From Cacajao melanocephalus (Eukaryota; Chordata; Mammalia; Primates; Pitheciidae): a stretch of DNA of 64,000 bases. The notes under the pieces are model-generated. The model had not been told where the DNA came from, did not search any database, and saw nothing but the letters and a program-made list of their open reading frames with translations. This document shows positions 41,936 to 56,214 of the stretch, in pieces. Position 1 is the first letter of the stretch. Each line of letters opens with the position of its first letter. The stretch is taken from assembly GCA_963573385.1 (NCBI GenBank), contig CAUYLG010017874.1, forward strand, positions 1 to 64,000, written 5' to 3'. The position numbers and the translations under genes were made by a program.

Positions 41936-43600
41936 AGGAATAATTTTTATTTCTAATTGGCAAATGAAAAATTACATATATGTATGGTGTATAACATGAT
42001 GTTTTGATATATGTATATACAGTGGAATATTAAATCAAATGAATATATCTGTCACTTCTGCATGTATTTATCATTTTTGGTGATGAAAACATTTAAATTT
42101 ACTCTCTTGGCAACTTTCAACTGTACAGTACAATATTATTGACTATAATCTCATGCTGTCCTCCTATAGCTCACCAGATCTTATTCCTCCTTGTATTCTT
42201 TGACCCTGCTTCCACCCCTAGCCCCAGTCCCTGGCAACCACCATTCCACCCTCTGCTTCTACAAGTTAAACTTTTTAAAATTCCACATGTAAGTGAGATC
42301 ATACAGTATTTGTCTTTCTGTGTCTGTTTTTTTCACTTAGTTTGTTGCAAATGGCAGGATTTCCTCCTTTTTAAGTCAAAATAGTATTTCACTATATTAT
42401 ATATACCACATTTTTTTTATTCATTCATCAATTGATTCCCTATATTGGCTATTGCAAGTAATGTTGCAATGAATATGGGAATGCAGATATCTTTTAACTG
42501 TACTGATTTCATTTCCTTTGGATGCATATTCAGAAGTGAGATTGCTGGATCATATGGTAGTCCTATTTTTAATTTTTTTGCGGTCCCTCCATACTATTTT
42601 CCATAATGGCTATACTAATGTACATTTCCACCAACTGCATGCAAGAGTTCTCTTTTCTCCACATCTTTGCAAATAGTTATCTTAGAGATGTGAGGTGACA
42701 GGTATCTCTTTGTTTTAATTTGTACTTCCCCCATGATTAGTGATGTTGTGCACCTTTTCGTATACCTGTTGGCCTTTCAGAATCTGTTCGGATTCTTTGC
42801 TCATTTTTAACCGTTTTTTGTTGTTGTTGTTGTTGTTGTTGTTGTTTTTTGCTATTTGAATGTCTTATGTATTTTGGATATTAGTTCCTTATTTGATATA
42901 TTATTTACATATATTTTTCTCCCATTGCATAGGTTTTCTCTTCATTTTGTTGATTGTTTATTTCACTGTGAAGCTTTTTTTGTTTCATGTAATTCCATTT
43001 GCCTATTTTTGCTTTTGTTGCCTGTGCTTTTGGGGTCATACCCAAAAATTCATTGCTAAGACCAACGTCAAGAAACTTTTCCTCTACATTTTCTTCTAAT
43101 GGTTTTACAGTTCCTGGTCTTACATTTAAGTTTTTAATCCATTTTATGTTGATTTTTATATATGACATGAAATAAGGGTCCAATTTCATTCTCCTGCATG
43201 TGGATATCAAGTTTTTCCAGCACCATTTATTGAAGAGACTGTCCTTTCCATTGTGTGATCATGGCACTTTCAGTGAAGATCAGTTAACTGTAAATGGGTG
43301 AATTTATTTCTGTGCTCTCTGTTCGATTTCATTGGTCTATATTTCTGTTTTTGTATCACTACCATATTGTTTTGATTGCTATAGCTTTGTAGTACATTTT
43401 GAAATCAAATAGTGTGATGCTTCTGGCTTTGTTCTTTTTGTTTAAGATTGTTTTGGCTATTTGCTGTCTTTTGTGGTTTCATATAAATTGTAGATTTTTT
43501 TTCTATTTCTGTGAAAAATGTTGGAATCTTAATAGAGATTACATTGAATCTGTAGATTACTTTGCATAGTATAGACATTTTTACAATATACTTTTTTATT
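41936..43600 (-). mobile_element. Antisense L1M 3' portion
   Basis: Read on the plus strand it begins with the complement of the L1M 3' UTR ('accaccattccaccctctgc'-type text) and moves into the complement of the ORF2 end ('ctggatcatatggtag', 'ttccaccaactgcatgcaag', 'cagcaccatttattgaagag'). It contains a (TTG)n run at about 42818-42844. The antisense frame is open only in pieces. Confidence 0.9.
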
Positions 43601-43924
43601 TTTACATTTCAGAAATACTCAAATTCCAAGGCATGACTGGAAAGCAGATAAGGCAGGCATCAGAAAAATATATTCTGCAACATGAAGCCAGATGTGATGA
43701 ACTCCATTCAGAAGTAAGGACCCACAGTAAGAGGAAGATACAATTTTGAAATTTTGAAATGTGTTCTGTCATTTAGATTTGTTTCCTATCTCAGTTCCCA
43801 CTGAATATATTTTTTAAAGGACAATATTTTGAAAAATACTGCTTAAGCTTTTAAGCACTGGTTTTCGTGTAGCAACGCTTGGGAACTCCTCTGTCAGAAG
43901 ATAATCATGGAGGTCCTCCCTCAC
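43601..43924. other. Intergenic, nothing recognised
   Basis: Non-coding sequence between an L1M and an LTR, with no named repeat. Confidence 0.45.
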
Positions 43925-44342
43925 TGTATTAGTTTCCAGGGACTGCTGTAAGAAAGCATGAATTGGGTGACTTAAACAACAGAAATATGTTGCTCTGAAA
44001 GTTTGAAGTATAAAATTAAAGTATGAGAGAAGTTAATTCTTTCTGGGGGCTGTGACGGAGAATCTGTTCCATGTCTCTTTCTTAGCATCCAGAAGCCTCA
44101 GGAGTTCCTTCACTTGTCAATGGTGCTCTCCCTGTGTTTTTATACAATCTTTCCTTCCCTCTGTTTCTATGTCTAAGTTTATCTTATATTGACACAGTCA
44201 TATTAGATTAAGGCCCACTCCAATGATCTCATCTTAACTTGATCGTCTATAAATACCTTATTTCCAAATAAGGTGACGATCACTGGTCCTGAAGGGTAGA
44301 CTTCCACATCTTTTTGGGGGGATGCAGTTCAACCCATAATAC
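43925..44342 (-). mobile_element. MLT1-type LTR (MaLR, old endogenous retrovirus-like)
   Basis: A solo LTR read antisense. It starts tgtattagtttccaggg, passes 'ggtgacttaaacaacagaaa', 'ggagaatctgttccatgtct', 'tccaatgatctcatcttaac' and 'tatttccaaataaggtgacg', and ends near 'gttcaacccataata'. No internal viral genes are present. Confidence 0.85.
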
Positions 44343-46139
44343 CCACCGTCATCAACCTTATCGCATACCACAACACAACTTTGGTATCAAGAGAGTTCCA
44401 ATGCTTCTGAGCTGAAGCACATCAGGGTATGAAGACAGTATAAAATAAGATGAGAACAAAGGAACTATTGGTTACAAATTCAAAGTTTCAAAAACTTTGG
44501 TGTATTCAGCCAGGATGTCTGTGGGCTATTAGAGCCAACCAGTTTGAAAGTATACGTTAAATTTTACTGAAAGTCTACTAGACCTAAAATACTACAAATG
44601 TTACTTTGTTATCTTTCTTATAATGTTTCCATTTTCCTCAAAAGACTCAGATGCAGCTTTTTGAAATCCCTTTTTAAAATAAAATTGGTCTTAATTCAGC
44701 ATAATATTTTGTTTATCCTGAAAAAGAAGGCAGTTGCTTTGAAAGAAAACCTCATTAAAGCTTTCATTTTCTTTTTCATCCTCAAAAGAGAAAGAAAAAT
44801 CACCATTTCAAAAATCGAAAACCTGCCACTAGGAATATACTGTAATTAAACCTAATTTATAGGATGCAACCAATAACAAGGAAAATATTTGACTCTCTAG
44901 AAAGTTTTAGAAAACCTCATATACTTACATAAAGGAAAATTCCTAGAACTTAGCCCATTTCCCCGTTTTGCCAGAAAAAAAAGGCACTAGGAGTTGACAC
45001 TGACCTTGTAAATAGAGGAGCCAAAGTTTCTGTAAAGCAAGGTTTGCACTGTATACAACTAAGAAGAGCAGGAGTCAATAACAAAATCCAGACATTCTTC
45101 CACTCTATGAGACTGGTTACGTATTCAACAACCACGCTAACTTACAGAGTAAATCTCTGATGAGGGTAAGTTCTGTAGTCCTTCTTATTTGTACCAGTAA
45201 GGAAGGCTTTCAGCAGCAAATAACAAAGTCAATTAACAATAACATAAATAGATAGGGTTGTTTCTGTTTTCTTTTCTTGTTTGCTTTGTTTTTACAAAAC
45301 CTGAACTCTGCAGACAGACAGTAGTGTCTTAATCCTCTCACTAGGAATTGGGTCTTTATATTCTTCCTCTCTACCATTTGCAGTAAGTTGACTTTTTATC
45401 CTTGTTTTTATCATTTCATGGTTTCAAGATGACCGTCATAGCACCAAGCATCCTGTCTGTGTGTAGGCTGAAAGAAGGAATCACAGGAGCCAATAAGCTA
45501 TCTTTTCATCTCTGTCTGTTTGATTAGGAACAAAGACTTTCTCATAAGCCTCTATTTTAACCCCATTTTGGTCAGATCTCAGTCATGTGATCACCCTCAG
45601 CTATAAACAAAAAGGAAAAATTGAGTATATGGGAAAGGAATATAAGGTCATCATGGTTTTCTTAGACTGGGACTAAACACACTATAACACAACCAAATTG
45701 GGGTTCTGTAAACAAAGAAGAATGGGAAAATGGCTGTTGGGTAAACAGAGTCTGCCAGACCACATTGAGGCTATGTTAGAGGCTTTTTGAAAATCCTTAA
45801 ATAGTAACCCATCATTAAGGTTGAAGGAACAATAAAAAGATCATTAAAACAATTAGCTACAAGAAAAAATAAGAAAAAAAAACGGAACTGTTTATCACTT
45901 TGGGAAGCTCAAGAAAAACCATTGGGTAAAATGGTTTAAAATCAGAGCCCTTTATTATAACAAGAAACACTGATTAAATTAATAACCCATATAACATAAA
46001 TTAATAACCCATATAATAATATCACTAATATGGACACAAATAAGTATTTGCTGATCCTAATGAACATTTGCCATATTTAAGTGATAAAATGCAATCATTT
46101 CAACAAGTGATATTATGAATAATTTTACAGTATCTAGAA
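44343..46139. other. Intergenic, possibly containing an unassigned old repeat
   Basis: The stretch at about 45190-45600 reads like an old interspersed repeat, but I cannot assign it. No gene was found. Confidence 0.45.
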
Positions 46140-46310
46140 CAGGATATTGGAAACTTTAATGTGCTTAAAAATCACCTGGCAATATTGTCAAAATATGAAT
46201 TTTGATTCAGTAAGTCTAGGGTGGGGCCTGAGATTGAATTTCTAACAATTTCCCTGGTAATATGAACATTGCTGATGACACTTAGAAGAGTAAAGATGTA
46301 GAAAACACTT
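46140..46310 (+). mobile_element. MER5-like hAT remnant
   Basis: 'gcttaaaaatcacctggcaa', 'tcagtaagtctagggtgggg' and 'cctgagattgaatttctaac' are the MER5-type core. Confidence 0.7.
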
Positions 46311-49300
46311 CATATCTTTTAAATTATTTCAGCATAGCCAATATAAGTTTACTTTGGGTTGAGATTTCTACAAATAACTTTCCTTGCTTCTGGTGAGAAA
46401 CATGAATAGTGGTACTAGAATGTTATTTAAAACAGTCTTGGATAATTGATTACTTCAAATGTCACCTTTGCTTCTTTCATACAGCTTCAGTCTTAAGTTA
46501 CCAGTCTCAAGTAATTTTTCCCTCTTAAAGTTATTGAAAGATAACTCATTTCTACTGTAACACTAAATGCCTTCTAAGGACACAGAATTCTTTAAAGGGA
46601 AACAGGTTTTATTCTGTTGAGCCCTTTGATCAGTCTAGTTTAAAGTTTTAGTCAAAAGCCATTTAGATATAAACCAGTTATTTAATGTTTCTGGGTCTAT
46701 TGCCTTTCACACACTGAAAGATAAAATTTGAAATTAGATACAAGTTGTTCCTTACTTATCTAACTGCAGCTTCTTGAAAATGATCTTGTACTGACCTGCT
46801 AGGTAGAGCTGGAGTTAGGGGAGAAGGGAGAAGAGGTCACATGAGGGATCAAGGTTTACCAGAAGGACATCAGAAATTATGCAGTCCATGAGCTGATACA
46901 GCAACCTAGCATTTATCTGCTTAAGGTGTGCAGGGAGACAGAAGGCTTTCCCTTGAAAAAACAGATGTCTAAAATCAAAAGCTTCATCTTTCCTTATTTT
47001 TAGGTGCTGAAGTCCTTAACATGGAGCATGTTTTGTTGAAGTTCTCTGAATATTTTATCATGACTGAGAAGTCAATTTCATATGGATACCTTCAGGGTTC
47101 TTCTGTATTCTTCATGCATGGTATCTCCATTAATGTGTGCTGAGGAACAACCAGATTTAATAATTGTGGATACTGAGTTGCCTAGCATCTAAGAACCACA
47201 ATTAACATCTCTACCTTCCATTTAGCCATCTCTGTCTCTATTTTCATATTTCTCTGTCTCCAACCCCTCAGCCTTCTCCAGCAAACCTATAACAAAATAT
47301 TATGTTAATGGTTATTTCCTCAGAATAGAATCCACTCTAGCTGGTTTAAGCAAAAGGGCTTAATTTTTTTTTCACAGAGCATTAAAAGGTTTACAAGAAG
47401 CAGTCTCTAGGTTGAGCCTCCAAGAGTAATGTCCAAAGCCACACCACACAACTGGGCACCCCTGAGAGCAGTTGACTCTGCCATGACAGGAAGTACCATG
47501 GTGGCTGCTGGCCACATACCCAGCAACTACCACCATCATATCTCATGCTTCTCTCTCCACTTCCTTCAGTTCTAAATTCGAGATTCTCATGAATACATCT
47601 CTTTGGTAGATCCTGAATCATATCCAGAACTCAAATTTCATTGAAGTCTGAAAAGTGTTGGTTTTAGCTTTCCAGGCTCAGCTGTTTAGGAAGGAAGTTG
47701 AGATGATCATTGAATAGGTAAAACTAGAGGATCAGCAAAATGGACACACATTTCAAATTCACTCAAATCAGCCTATGGAATCCTAGCTTTTGGCTATTCC
47801 TAGAATGTCACTCCAGTACTACATACACTAAGTTACACATTTGTCGAGGCCTCACTCCCTCTAGACATGCTAAGTTTTCAACTATCCATTTTCCTCACTC
47901 TTCCAGACCTATCTTGCAAATTTCCTCAGGTCCTCTTGGGCCTCATCTGCGCTCAACCCCGGACTGCTGCTTGCCCAGGGTCCTGATCAGAGGAGCTTAG
48001 CGATGGTTGAGTGACTCATCCCATTCCAGTGGTCATAAAACTCAGAAGACCTCATCTGTCGTCCTGGTTTTTACAGCCTTCCCTGCAAATACTAGGGAGA
48101 AAAAGCCAGGCTTTGATGTGGCCTCCATACCTCTCATCACAGCAGAAACCGCATCAGCTCTAGTAACTAAGTCGGATCCGAGCAGCTGTCCAGAGTGAAG
48201 ATGAGCAAGTTAACATTTTGTTAGGTCAAGTAGGCATGAGAAACAGGAGATGGAAAGAAGCCAGTAAATAGACTGTTCACCCTTCTTTCCACCAAAGAAT
48301 TTTTCTAAGATGCTGTGAATTCATGAGTTTCTCTGGAGATGTTCGGTGTAACTGAGTAACCATTTAAATATCCTATAACCAGAGCTCAATAACATTACTT
48401 TATGTTTCCTATCCTTCCTTTTTTAGTCACACTTGCTTTTCTGGGCTTGTACTCCACAATAAAGCATGTGCTCATAGGATTAACCTCAGACTATTTTCTT
48501 AGGAACCCAAGCTAAGCTACCACCTTTGCAGAGACCATTCCCTCAATGTGGAGCGATAATTCCTCATCAGCCCACATCCAACTTCTCTTCAAAAATCTGT
48601 CTCAAGATATTTGCTTGCACAGAAGCCCATACTTCACTAATTAGTTCATTACTTCTTATCTTACCTCCTTCACTCTTTGCGTCTTCCTGAATATTTTTGG
48701 GACCATATTAACCTGTGCTTTTCTTCACATAGTTTGCACGTATTGCCATGATTTTCCCCCTTCCTGAAGCTGGTGGAAACATAGACATTTTTTACCATAT
48801 ATTTTCTCAGTTGCACATATGCAAAGGCTCTGCAACAAGAGGGTGCCCAATGTGGATACAGTTATAGAGACAAGGTATCAACCCACCCTCCAGCTTCTGC
48901 CTTACTTCAGTCAGCATTTTTTCCAAGCATACTTTGCCTTCCTGATGCAGCTGCAGGCTTTCCAAGGCCAGTCTGCTATACCTCCCTCCCTGGGTCCTGT
49001 CCCACAATCGCAATTATTCTTCTCATCTTGGTGCACAGTTTTCTTTCCACTGCTGTAACCTAAAAAAAAAAAGAAAAGAAAAGAAAGAAAAAGACTTGTT
49101 CTGGGTCGTCTTCCTGATTGCCTGGCTGATAAGTGGTTTATGCTCAGTTATTAATCACTAACAGGGTAATTCCTAGGGCAATATTCATACATTTAAGGAT
49201 ATCCTGTGAACAGATGCCTTAATCCAAAGTGAGCTTACTTTAAAAAATGTAGTTTAATGGAAGAAAACCTTCTGAGCAAGATAATTTTAATTCGTAATTG

Positions 49301-50639
49301 CACCATCAATTTTCAACATTCTAGAACTCTAGCAGATCATACTACAGACTCTTACATACCCAAATGCCAATATTTTTGTTAGTGTGATATCATTATTTTA
49401 ATGTGTTTAATACTTGAGACATAAATTATTTTTGCTTTGAGAAGTACTGGAGAGTTAAATCCAGCATGAAAAGAGAGGCCTTATGATTGCTCAAGGCCTC
49501 TGAGCTAGAAAGCGAAGAAGACTGGAATAGTAACCCAGATTTTCCAAGATCAAATTCACCCTAGTTCTACTTCCTGAAAGATTTTCTTAAGTTTTCCCTG
49601 AATATGTAATGAAATAGAACTTCCCTCAAAGAGAATTATAAAGAAAGAGGAGTCCATCTTACTCTCAATATAAGCCTGCCTCCAGTGGGGTCAGGTTAAT
49701 AGCTAAAACAGTCAGTGTTTAATGGTGGAAGTTCTTGCCTGTCTGATGAATTTCTTTTGTTTCAAGAAAGGCTATTTCACAGCAAAAGCCAAGAACCAGG
49801 CTTCCAGTAAGCTGACTCCTGGGCCTTAATAACAAAAACTACAGCTGTCAATAAAAATATTGTAGTCTTTAATAAAAATAAAAATTTCTAAAAGATCATC
49901 TTTATTCTATCACAAAGAGATGAAATTATTTGTAAATGAAAGCTTCAGAAGAAGATATTTGGACTTACTTTCTAGTTTTCTCTTCACTATATTTCTGTCT
50001 ATTGTAAACGACGGAAAGTGTGTCTAGAGGCTAGAAGAATTTGCCCCACAGTGAGGCCAATCATCAAAGATAGCACCACTGATACACACTGTTCTTAAGA
50101 TCATATTTGCCAGAAAATCCAATCATTTAATTCATTTTCAATTTCAGGATTCATTTTCTTCATTTTATGCAACGTTTAGTTTATTTCATATATTTCTTAT
50201 TGCTTTTTATCCTGATAGTTCTAATTATGATGATAATGGATGGTTAATGTTTATATTCTTGAAATTTAAGTTATAGTCAATGTTATATAATGTTTATACA
50301 TTTTATATGTAAAATATATGTTAATATTTAGTTCAAATGATTTTTAAAATTTTTCTGAATTCTGAACAGCTTTTAACTAAACAATGGGTATTATATGAAT
50401 AATTATATACACCATGAGATATATATGAAAACACCAAGATAGCGATTTTGCTCCAATAGCGTCATCATGACTTTCTATGGATCTTCTCAATAATGCTGCA
50501 TAAATGATCACCAACCTTGCTCAAATGTACAAATGAATGTTCAGTTCACGTTTGACTTTCTCAATGCCTTCCTTCTGAATGAAAGTAACTTATCTCCTCT
50601 TAGAGATGTCTTCTGACTCTGCAACCTTGGAAATGGGAC
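46311..50639. other. Intergenic, 4.3 kb without a supported gene
   Basis: I see no splice-framed or domain-bearing open frame. The reading frame at 47740-48000 (86 codons) and neighbours lack any recognisable protein feature. A purine-rich A/G run lies at 49062-49094. Parts (47330-47700) may be old unassigned repeat. Confidence 0.45.
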
Positions 50640-50870
50640 AACAGCTATTCTTTAAGCATCAGTTGTGTGCGTAGCATTGTGTGACATGTTTCCTATAATC
50701 ATCTATTTGTTCCTCACAATAACTCAAAGTGGTCCTTGTCAAAATTCCTATTTTACAGGTGAGGCAATAGATGCTGCATGGGGTTGAAAAACACAGAAAA
50801 TAGCACATTACTGGGAGCCACTTTGGGTCCTCTGGCTCCAAAGCCAGTGTCCTCTCTCTTCTACTTCACC
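50640..50870 (-). mobile_element. MIR SINE (antisense)
   Basis: 'gttcctcacaataactcaaa', 'ttcctattttacaggtgagg' and 'gtcctctggctccaaagcca' are the antisense MIR text in order. Confidence 0.85.
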
Positions 50871-52404
50871 ACATCTGGACTCTTGATCTCCTCTTTGTGT
50901 TATAAGCGTGCAGAAATTACTTTGTTTGCAAACCAGCACAAGACACTTTGATTTTAACAACAAAGTGTTTTCCTAGTAACTAAATAATATTTTATCTTAA
51001 CCAAATTGGAAATGAGATTAGATGACCTTTGTAATCTCTTCAATCCCTGCCGGTAGAGTGGGACCATCCATAAAAGGTCAAAGAAGGCAAATGCCCAGTG
51101 CAGCAAAAGGCACGTGGTCAAATAACCCAGAAGGACGTTCCTTTGTGGGGGAAATGAAGACTTAAAGACATAATAAGCACATTATGCTTTCTCAAAAGCA
51201 GAAATACAAATGGAATATCTTATTCGTTCTTTGATAGCAAAATATGTAGACATTTTCTGAACATTTATTCTCTCTAGGTGACTAGAATAACATCTGCCAT
51301 TTGTGGAGTGCTACCTACTTGGCTAAGCACTTTACATTTGTCAGCAATTTATTGAACATAGTGAACTCAGCAGGGTTCAAACCTGAGAAGGTTTTATTTT
51401 TCTCCTAGTTTGGCTTTAACATGCTCCGTTGAATCTCCTTTTCCCAAAATTTCATGGTTTCTCCAGCAGATGACAATTTTCTGACCTTTTTAATTTGGAA
51501 AAGATGTACTCTAGTGCCATCCACTTCAGTTTCTTGTCCAATTCAAATGTCCATCTCCTCCCCAGGACACAGTGGCAGGAAGAGAGGGCTACTCTTAACT
51601 CTTTCCCCCTCTCTCTTACATTTTTCTGAGTCTTTTTCTATGTTGAGGAAGAAGAGAGAATTCTCAAAAGGCAGATTTGCTTACAAGTTGCTGTTGTGAC
51701 CTCTGTCCTCCATGAAGCAGGCATCCCATTTGTTGTACCTCTTGGGAGATACCTGATGATTGGCAAAGGCAAAGCCCTTTGGCGGTCTCTTCACTGCACA
51801 ACCTCCTCTCATGGAAATCAGCTCCTGTAGACCTCTTCCAGTCTCCTTAGTTTCCTATATAACCTCACCCTACAGGCTTTTGCTGATGGGGTCTCTTCTC
51901 TTAGTGAGTCACAGTCTAGGATAGGCTTGCATCACAATAGTTCAAGCTTGGTACCTTCCTAGCATTTACTTGACCTACGGAAGACTCACACATTTTTTTC
52001 TACCAGACAATGGGAGTGTGCTTTTTTGCCCTGTTGCTCATTTTCTCTGTCTTTACTTCTGCCCCTATACTCTTTCCTACTGCTGGAGTAAGCAAAAACA
52101 ATAGAGCAGAACCATGACTTGAGTAGGCATCCAACTGAAAAATGAGACTTCAGGCTCAATTTCTTGCAGGCACCCCACAATCATTACAAATATTTCCCTT
52201 GAAATAAATCACTGGATTATGAATAAGGAGCACTGAGATAGAGTAAAAGGAAAAGACACAGAACCCTTTCTGAGGCTGAAGATTTACAATTCAATAGTCC
52301 CCTCGAGATTAGTGAGTAGAGTGGTAAGCAGGGTAGCAGAATGAATTTGCCTCTTAATGATTGGTGTGTACCAATCATCTATATGTCTCCTAATTTTCAC
52401 CTAT
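50871..52404. other. Intergenic, small MIR-like patch
   Basis: At about 51296-51360 'acttggctaagcactttaca' resembles antisense MIR. Otherwise I see nothing. Confidence 0.45.
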
Positions 52405-52620
52405 TTGTCTCTAACTTTGCAGCCAAGTAGGCAATTATGAGACAACAAAAAAGCTCCACTTAGTATCCTGTTACATACAACTCTGAAAGATAGGCATTGC
52501 TGTGCCTTAGGAAGGTAGATTGCAAATAATAATTACTGTTACTTTTTGAGGGCAGGAGAATTTCCATCACCTCACAGAGTGCTTGGCATATATAGGGCCC
52601 AATAAATATTTATTAAATGA
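52405..52620 (+). repeat. Source copy of the segment duplicated into an Alu
   Basis: 216 bases that recur at 53631-53846 with nine substitutions and no indel by eye. The right part looks like an L2/MIR 3' end ('cagagtgcttggcatatata', 'ataaatatttattaaatga'). It reads smoothly into its flanks on both sides, unlike the copy, so this is the original location. Confidence 0.9.
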
Positions 52621-53426
52621 CTACATAACGTGAATGAATAGCTCAAAGTCATGCTTAGGAAATGGTGAACTGGAGTTCAAATCCATTTCTTTTTTACCAT
52701 CAATATCTCTGTAAACAAAATGTCATCCTAACACTAATGCTGATTATAGCCATCATACAGTGTTATATAAGAGTTCCTTCAATCTAACTCAGTCATACCT
52801 TTCAGTGAAATACCTCATTTCTTTCCCCATATTGGAATCCAGTCCTGAGATGGTTCCATACACATGTGAAACCAATTAGCAGGTCCTAAGCCCAGGTGCT
52901 AAGCTTATCACGCCTGGGCTTGATGTTCTATATTTTGCAGTTGCTTATGGTTGGTGAAATCTCTCCATGGCAAAATCCCTAACATTCACAAGTATCATTT
53001 TCCCCTGAGCTTTTCTATTTTCAGTTGCTTAATGAACAACAAAGATTTGTGTGAAATTTATCATCTGTTAATTGCCATAGGGTCTCAAATTCAGTCACAT
53101 AAAGGCTGGTTCTCAAATTCAGTGGCATAAAGTCATATTCAGTCATATAAAATCTCTGTTTTAGAGACTTTAAACAAAAAGTATTGGATGGATGGATGGA
53201 TGGATAGATGGTCATATGAATGGAATGAAATGGACTAAATACCTACATTTCAAGGAATTGATACCACGTGAATCTATCTTGATTAATGGCAATTTCATAA
53301 GCCAAAAAAGCAGCTGAGTCTTAGAAACTTGGAGAACTATTGAAATAGCTTTAAAACAAAAAGCTGCATGCTATATAAACACAAGGGATATGTGAATAAC
53401 TCACTTAAAGATTTTATTTGACAACT
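52621..53426. other. Intergenic with a (GGAT)n microsatellite
   Basis: A short tetranucleotide run, (GGAT)n with one variant unit, lies at about 53186-53210. Two similar phrases about 'attcagt(c/g)' and 'cataaa' near 53090-53150 give a weak local repetition. No gene. Confidence 0.5.
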
Positions 53427-53846
<420 letters not shown>

Positions 53847-53950
53847 GGCAGGAGAATTGCTTGAACCTGGGAGATGGAGGTTGCAGTGAGCCAAGATCGT
53901 GACATTGCATTCCAGCCTGGGTGACAAAACAAGACTTTTATTTAAAAACA
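53847..53950 (+). mobile_element. Alu element, right part (continued)
   Basis: Continues the right arm from 'ggcaggagaattgcttgaac' to 'agcctgggtgacaaaacaag' and a short A/T-rich tail. Confidence 0.93.
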
Positions 53951-55569
53951 GAGACATGATTCTTCCCAGTATTATTATAGAGGAAAAAGGATGGTAAATA
54001 TTTAATTTTAGAGCTGGGTCAAGTTGGAGACACCAGGGATTTAAGAAAACTTAGGGGAGGGGGTTGGAGAGACATCTTGCACATCAAAGAGAAAAGTCAA
54101 GTTTTCTCTCAACATTACCTGCACTAGCTGAATTTCAGGTAACTTTTGCCACCCTTGCTGAAGCTAAAGCGGAGGGCTAACGAGGTAGACTCTTCCTGGG
54201 CAAATGGACAAGGTTGTTGACTGTTCTCCTCGGGTTCCATCTCAAAGATTCATGGCCTGAGTCTGTGAGATGCAAAACAAATGCAAGCAGAAGGAACATA
54301 TTTACATTTGGCTTTGGAGAACAAGATTGCAGGTGCCCAAAGAAGTATAGTGACCTCCAGAAATAATGATCAAGAGATTGAGAAGTACAGGGAAACAGTT
54401 TGCAGGCTTGCTTTAGGAGGCTAGAGGAGCACAGAAGGGCAGTAGCAACTCAGCACCACACAGTGTCCCCTTCTGAGGCAGGAGAGAGGCCTTGCTTGCC
54501 TATTCTTGGCACTGATCAGACTCTCTTATAAGTTTCTGGCAACCTCCCAGAGAGAACGGTGTGTTCCCTGCTGAGTGTATAAAGGGCTTGGAAAACATGT
54601 TTGTGTGTGCAACCCTGTGGGCAGGGCCTGGCTTAGTTGCTGTGTGTCACATTCTTCCTCTCTGGAGTGTCACGAGGAAGTCTTTGCCTTTTCAACCTGC
54701 TGTGCAAATCTTCAGAATCTGAGCTAGTCCCCAGGTTCAGTCTGGGTACATTGCTGTGTTTCCATCATCAGGGCAGAGATACATTTTTAGGGAACCTGGA
54801 TGTTCTGTAAACCATGGTCCATAAAGTATTCTGTTGCAAGGTGTAAATATAGGTTGGGCTTCAGCTAACCTCCTATTACAGTCACAAAGCCTTCCTTTGG
54901 AAACTTGCACCTGTTGTCCCCAATGAGGCGTGGCTAAGTATGATTACTCACACTGTGGGAGCTAAGATAACACAGATTAACACCAGTGCTCCTTGCTGCC
55001 ATCTTGGAGCTAGTGACTCACTCCCTGCTCCTCAAACTACCTTTTCAGAAGAGTGAAATTTGAGCAGAAGGAAGGATTAGTCAGCTTGGCATGAGAAACC
55101 CCTAAGAGAGTGCCTGGAGTTTCCAGTAAACAGAAAAGGGGTTTTCAGAGAAACTATGAGCTCCTAGACCCTCTGGCCAGGAAACCTAGGTCCACCTGTC
55201 TTAGATTCTAATAGCAAACAGTAACCAAAATGTTGTTGAGTATCTTAATAACAGATTATAATATTTCATCATTACAGACCTGTTCTTGTGAACAAGGTAA
55301 GTCAATTTTAAAAATGGAGTCTCCCATGGAACTTTCTGGAATTGGATCTAGTGAAATTCCTCCATCTTCCAATATTTCAGGCACTTTATCTAACCATTTT
55401 CTTAATATTGTCTTACACTGTAGTCACCAAGTACACTCTCTTTCTATGTCCCCATCCTCCTGTAACTCTCTCCTAAGTGTCAGGGACTTAGTAGACATCC
55501 CCATCCTGCTATCCCATAAGCCCCTCAAAATTAACATGTCCAAAGTTAATTCTGTCATAAGAAACAGGA
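53951..55569. other. Intergenic, nothing recognised
   Basis: Comparatively GC-balanced non-coding DNA with no nameable repeat. The 115-codon open frame at 55230-55577 shows no domain and no homologue that I recognise. Confidence 0.45.
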
Positions 55570-55795
55570 GACTATAATGGTTTAAAAACAAAGCAAAACA
55601 CACAGGCATTGGTATGGACATGACTGAATATGAATCCGGCCTCCCTCTTTAATTACCTGTAAGATCCTAGGCAATTGCACAACCTATCTATACTACAGTT
55701 TAATCATCTATAAAATGAAAATAATATTATTTTCCTCATAGGGTTATAGTGAGAATTAAATAAATTAAAACACGTAAAAATTAGCATCATTATAT
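55570..55795 (+). mobile_element. MIR SINE
   Basis: 'gtaagatcctaggcaattgc', 'atcatctataaaatgaaaat' and 'ttcctcatagggttatagtg' are MIR text in order. Confidence 0.8.
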
Positions 55796-56214
55796 TTTTC
55801 ATGTCAGGTTTACTATAAATAAGAGTTAAAAAATGAATGAAGCAACACAGTTAATGCTTAATCTAGTACTTAGTCAAGCTACTGGTAACAAAAAACTCAG
55901 ACATGAAATACAGAATTTGAGAAGTCCATATTTCAGCAGCAATTTTGATAATTAGTAACTAGACCTTGATTAACATAACTTTTCCAGTTCTCATTTCTTC
56001 CTAGTCAAAATAGGGATGGCATTAATAGACACCAACTGTGGGGTATTGTCTATGTGTTAGGCACCCTTGAGGAGTACTTTATAAGCATTATAAGTAATGA
56101 CACAAAAGTTTAATAATCATTTTGGAATCCTCACTGATAGATGATTTAAGATTCATTCATTCATAACAGTATACACTGAGTAACTACTAAATGCTAGGAG
56201 TTGAGATACAAAGG
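55796..56214. other. Intergenic, with MIR/ancient-repeat-like patch
   Basis: At about 56140-56215 'gattcattcattcataacag' and 'ctaaatgctaggagttgaga' follow the start of the ancient dispersed repeat. Nothing coding. Confidence 0.45.

Noticed and set aside
42905..43210. 101-codon minus-strand frame with ORF2-like text
   Set aside because: It is a surviving piece of the antisense L1M at 41936-43600.
47740..48198. Two neighbouring open frames of 86 and 63 codons
   Set aside because: Different frames, no splice signal joining them and no recognised protein; not supportable as exons.
53186..53210. Possible CRISPR-like or longer tandem array
   Set aside because: It is only a short (GGAT)n microsatellite. 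The window is eukaryotic and no spaced repeats exist.
55230..55577. 115-codon frame in a repeat-poor stretch
   Set aside because: Low-complexity Ser-rich translation, no recognisable family and no supporting splice sites or promoter.
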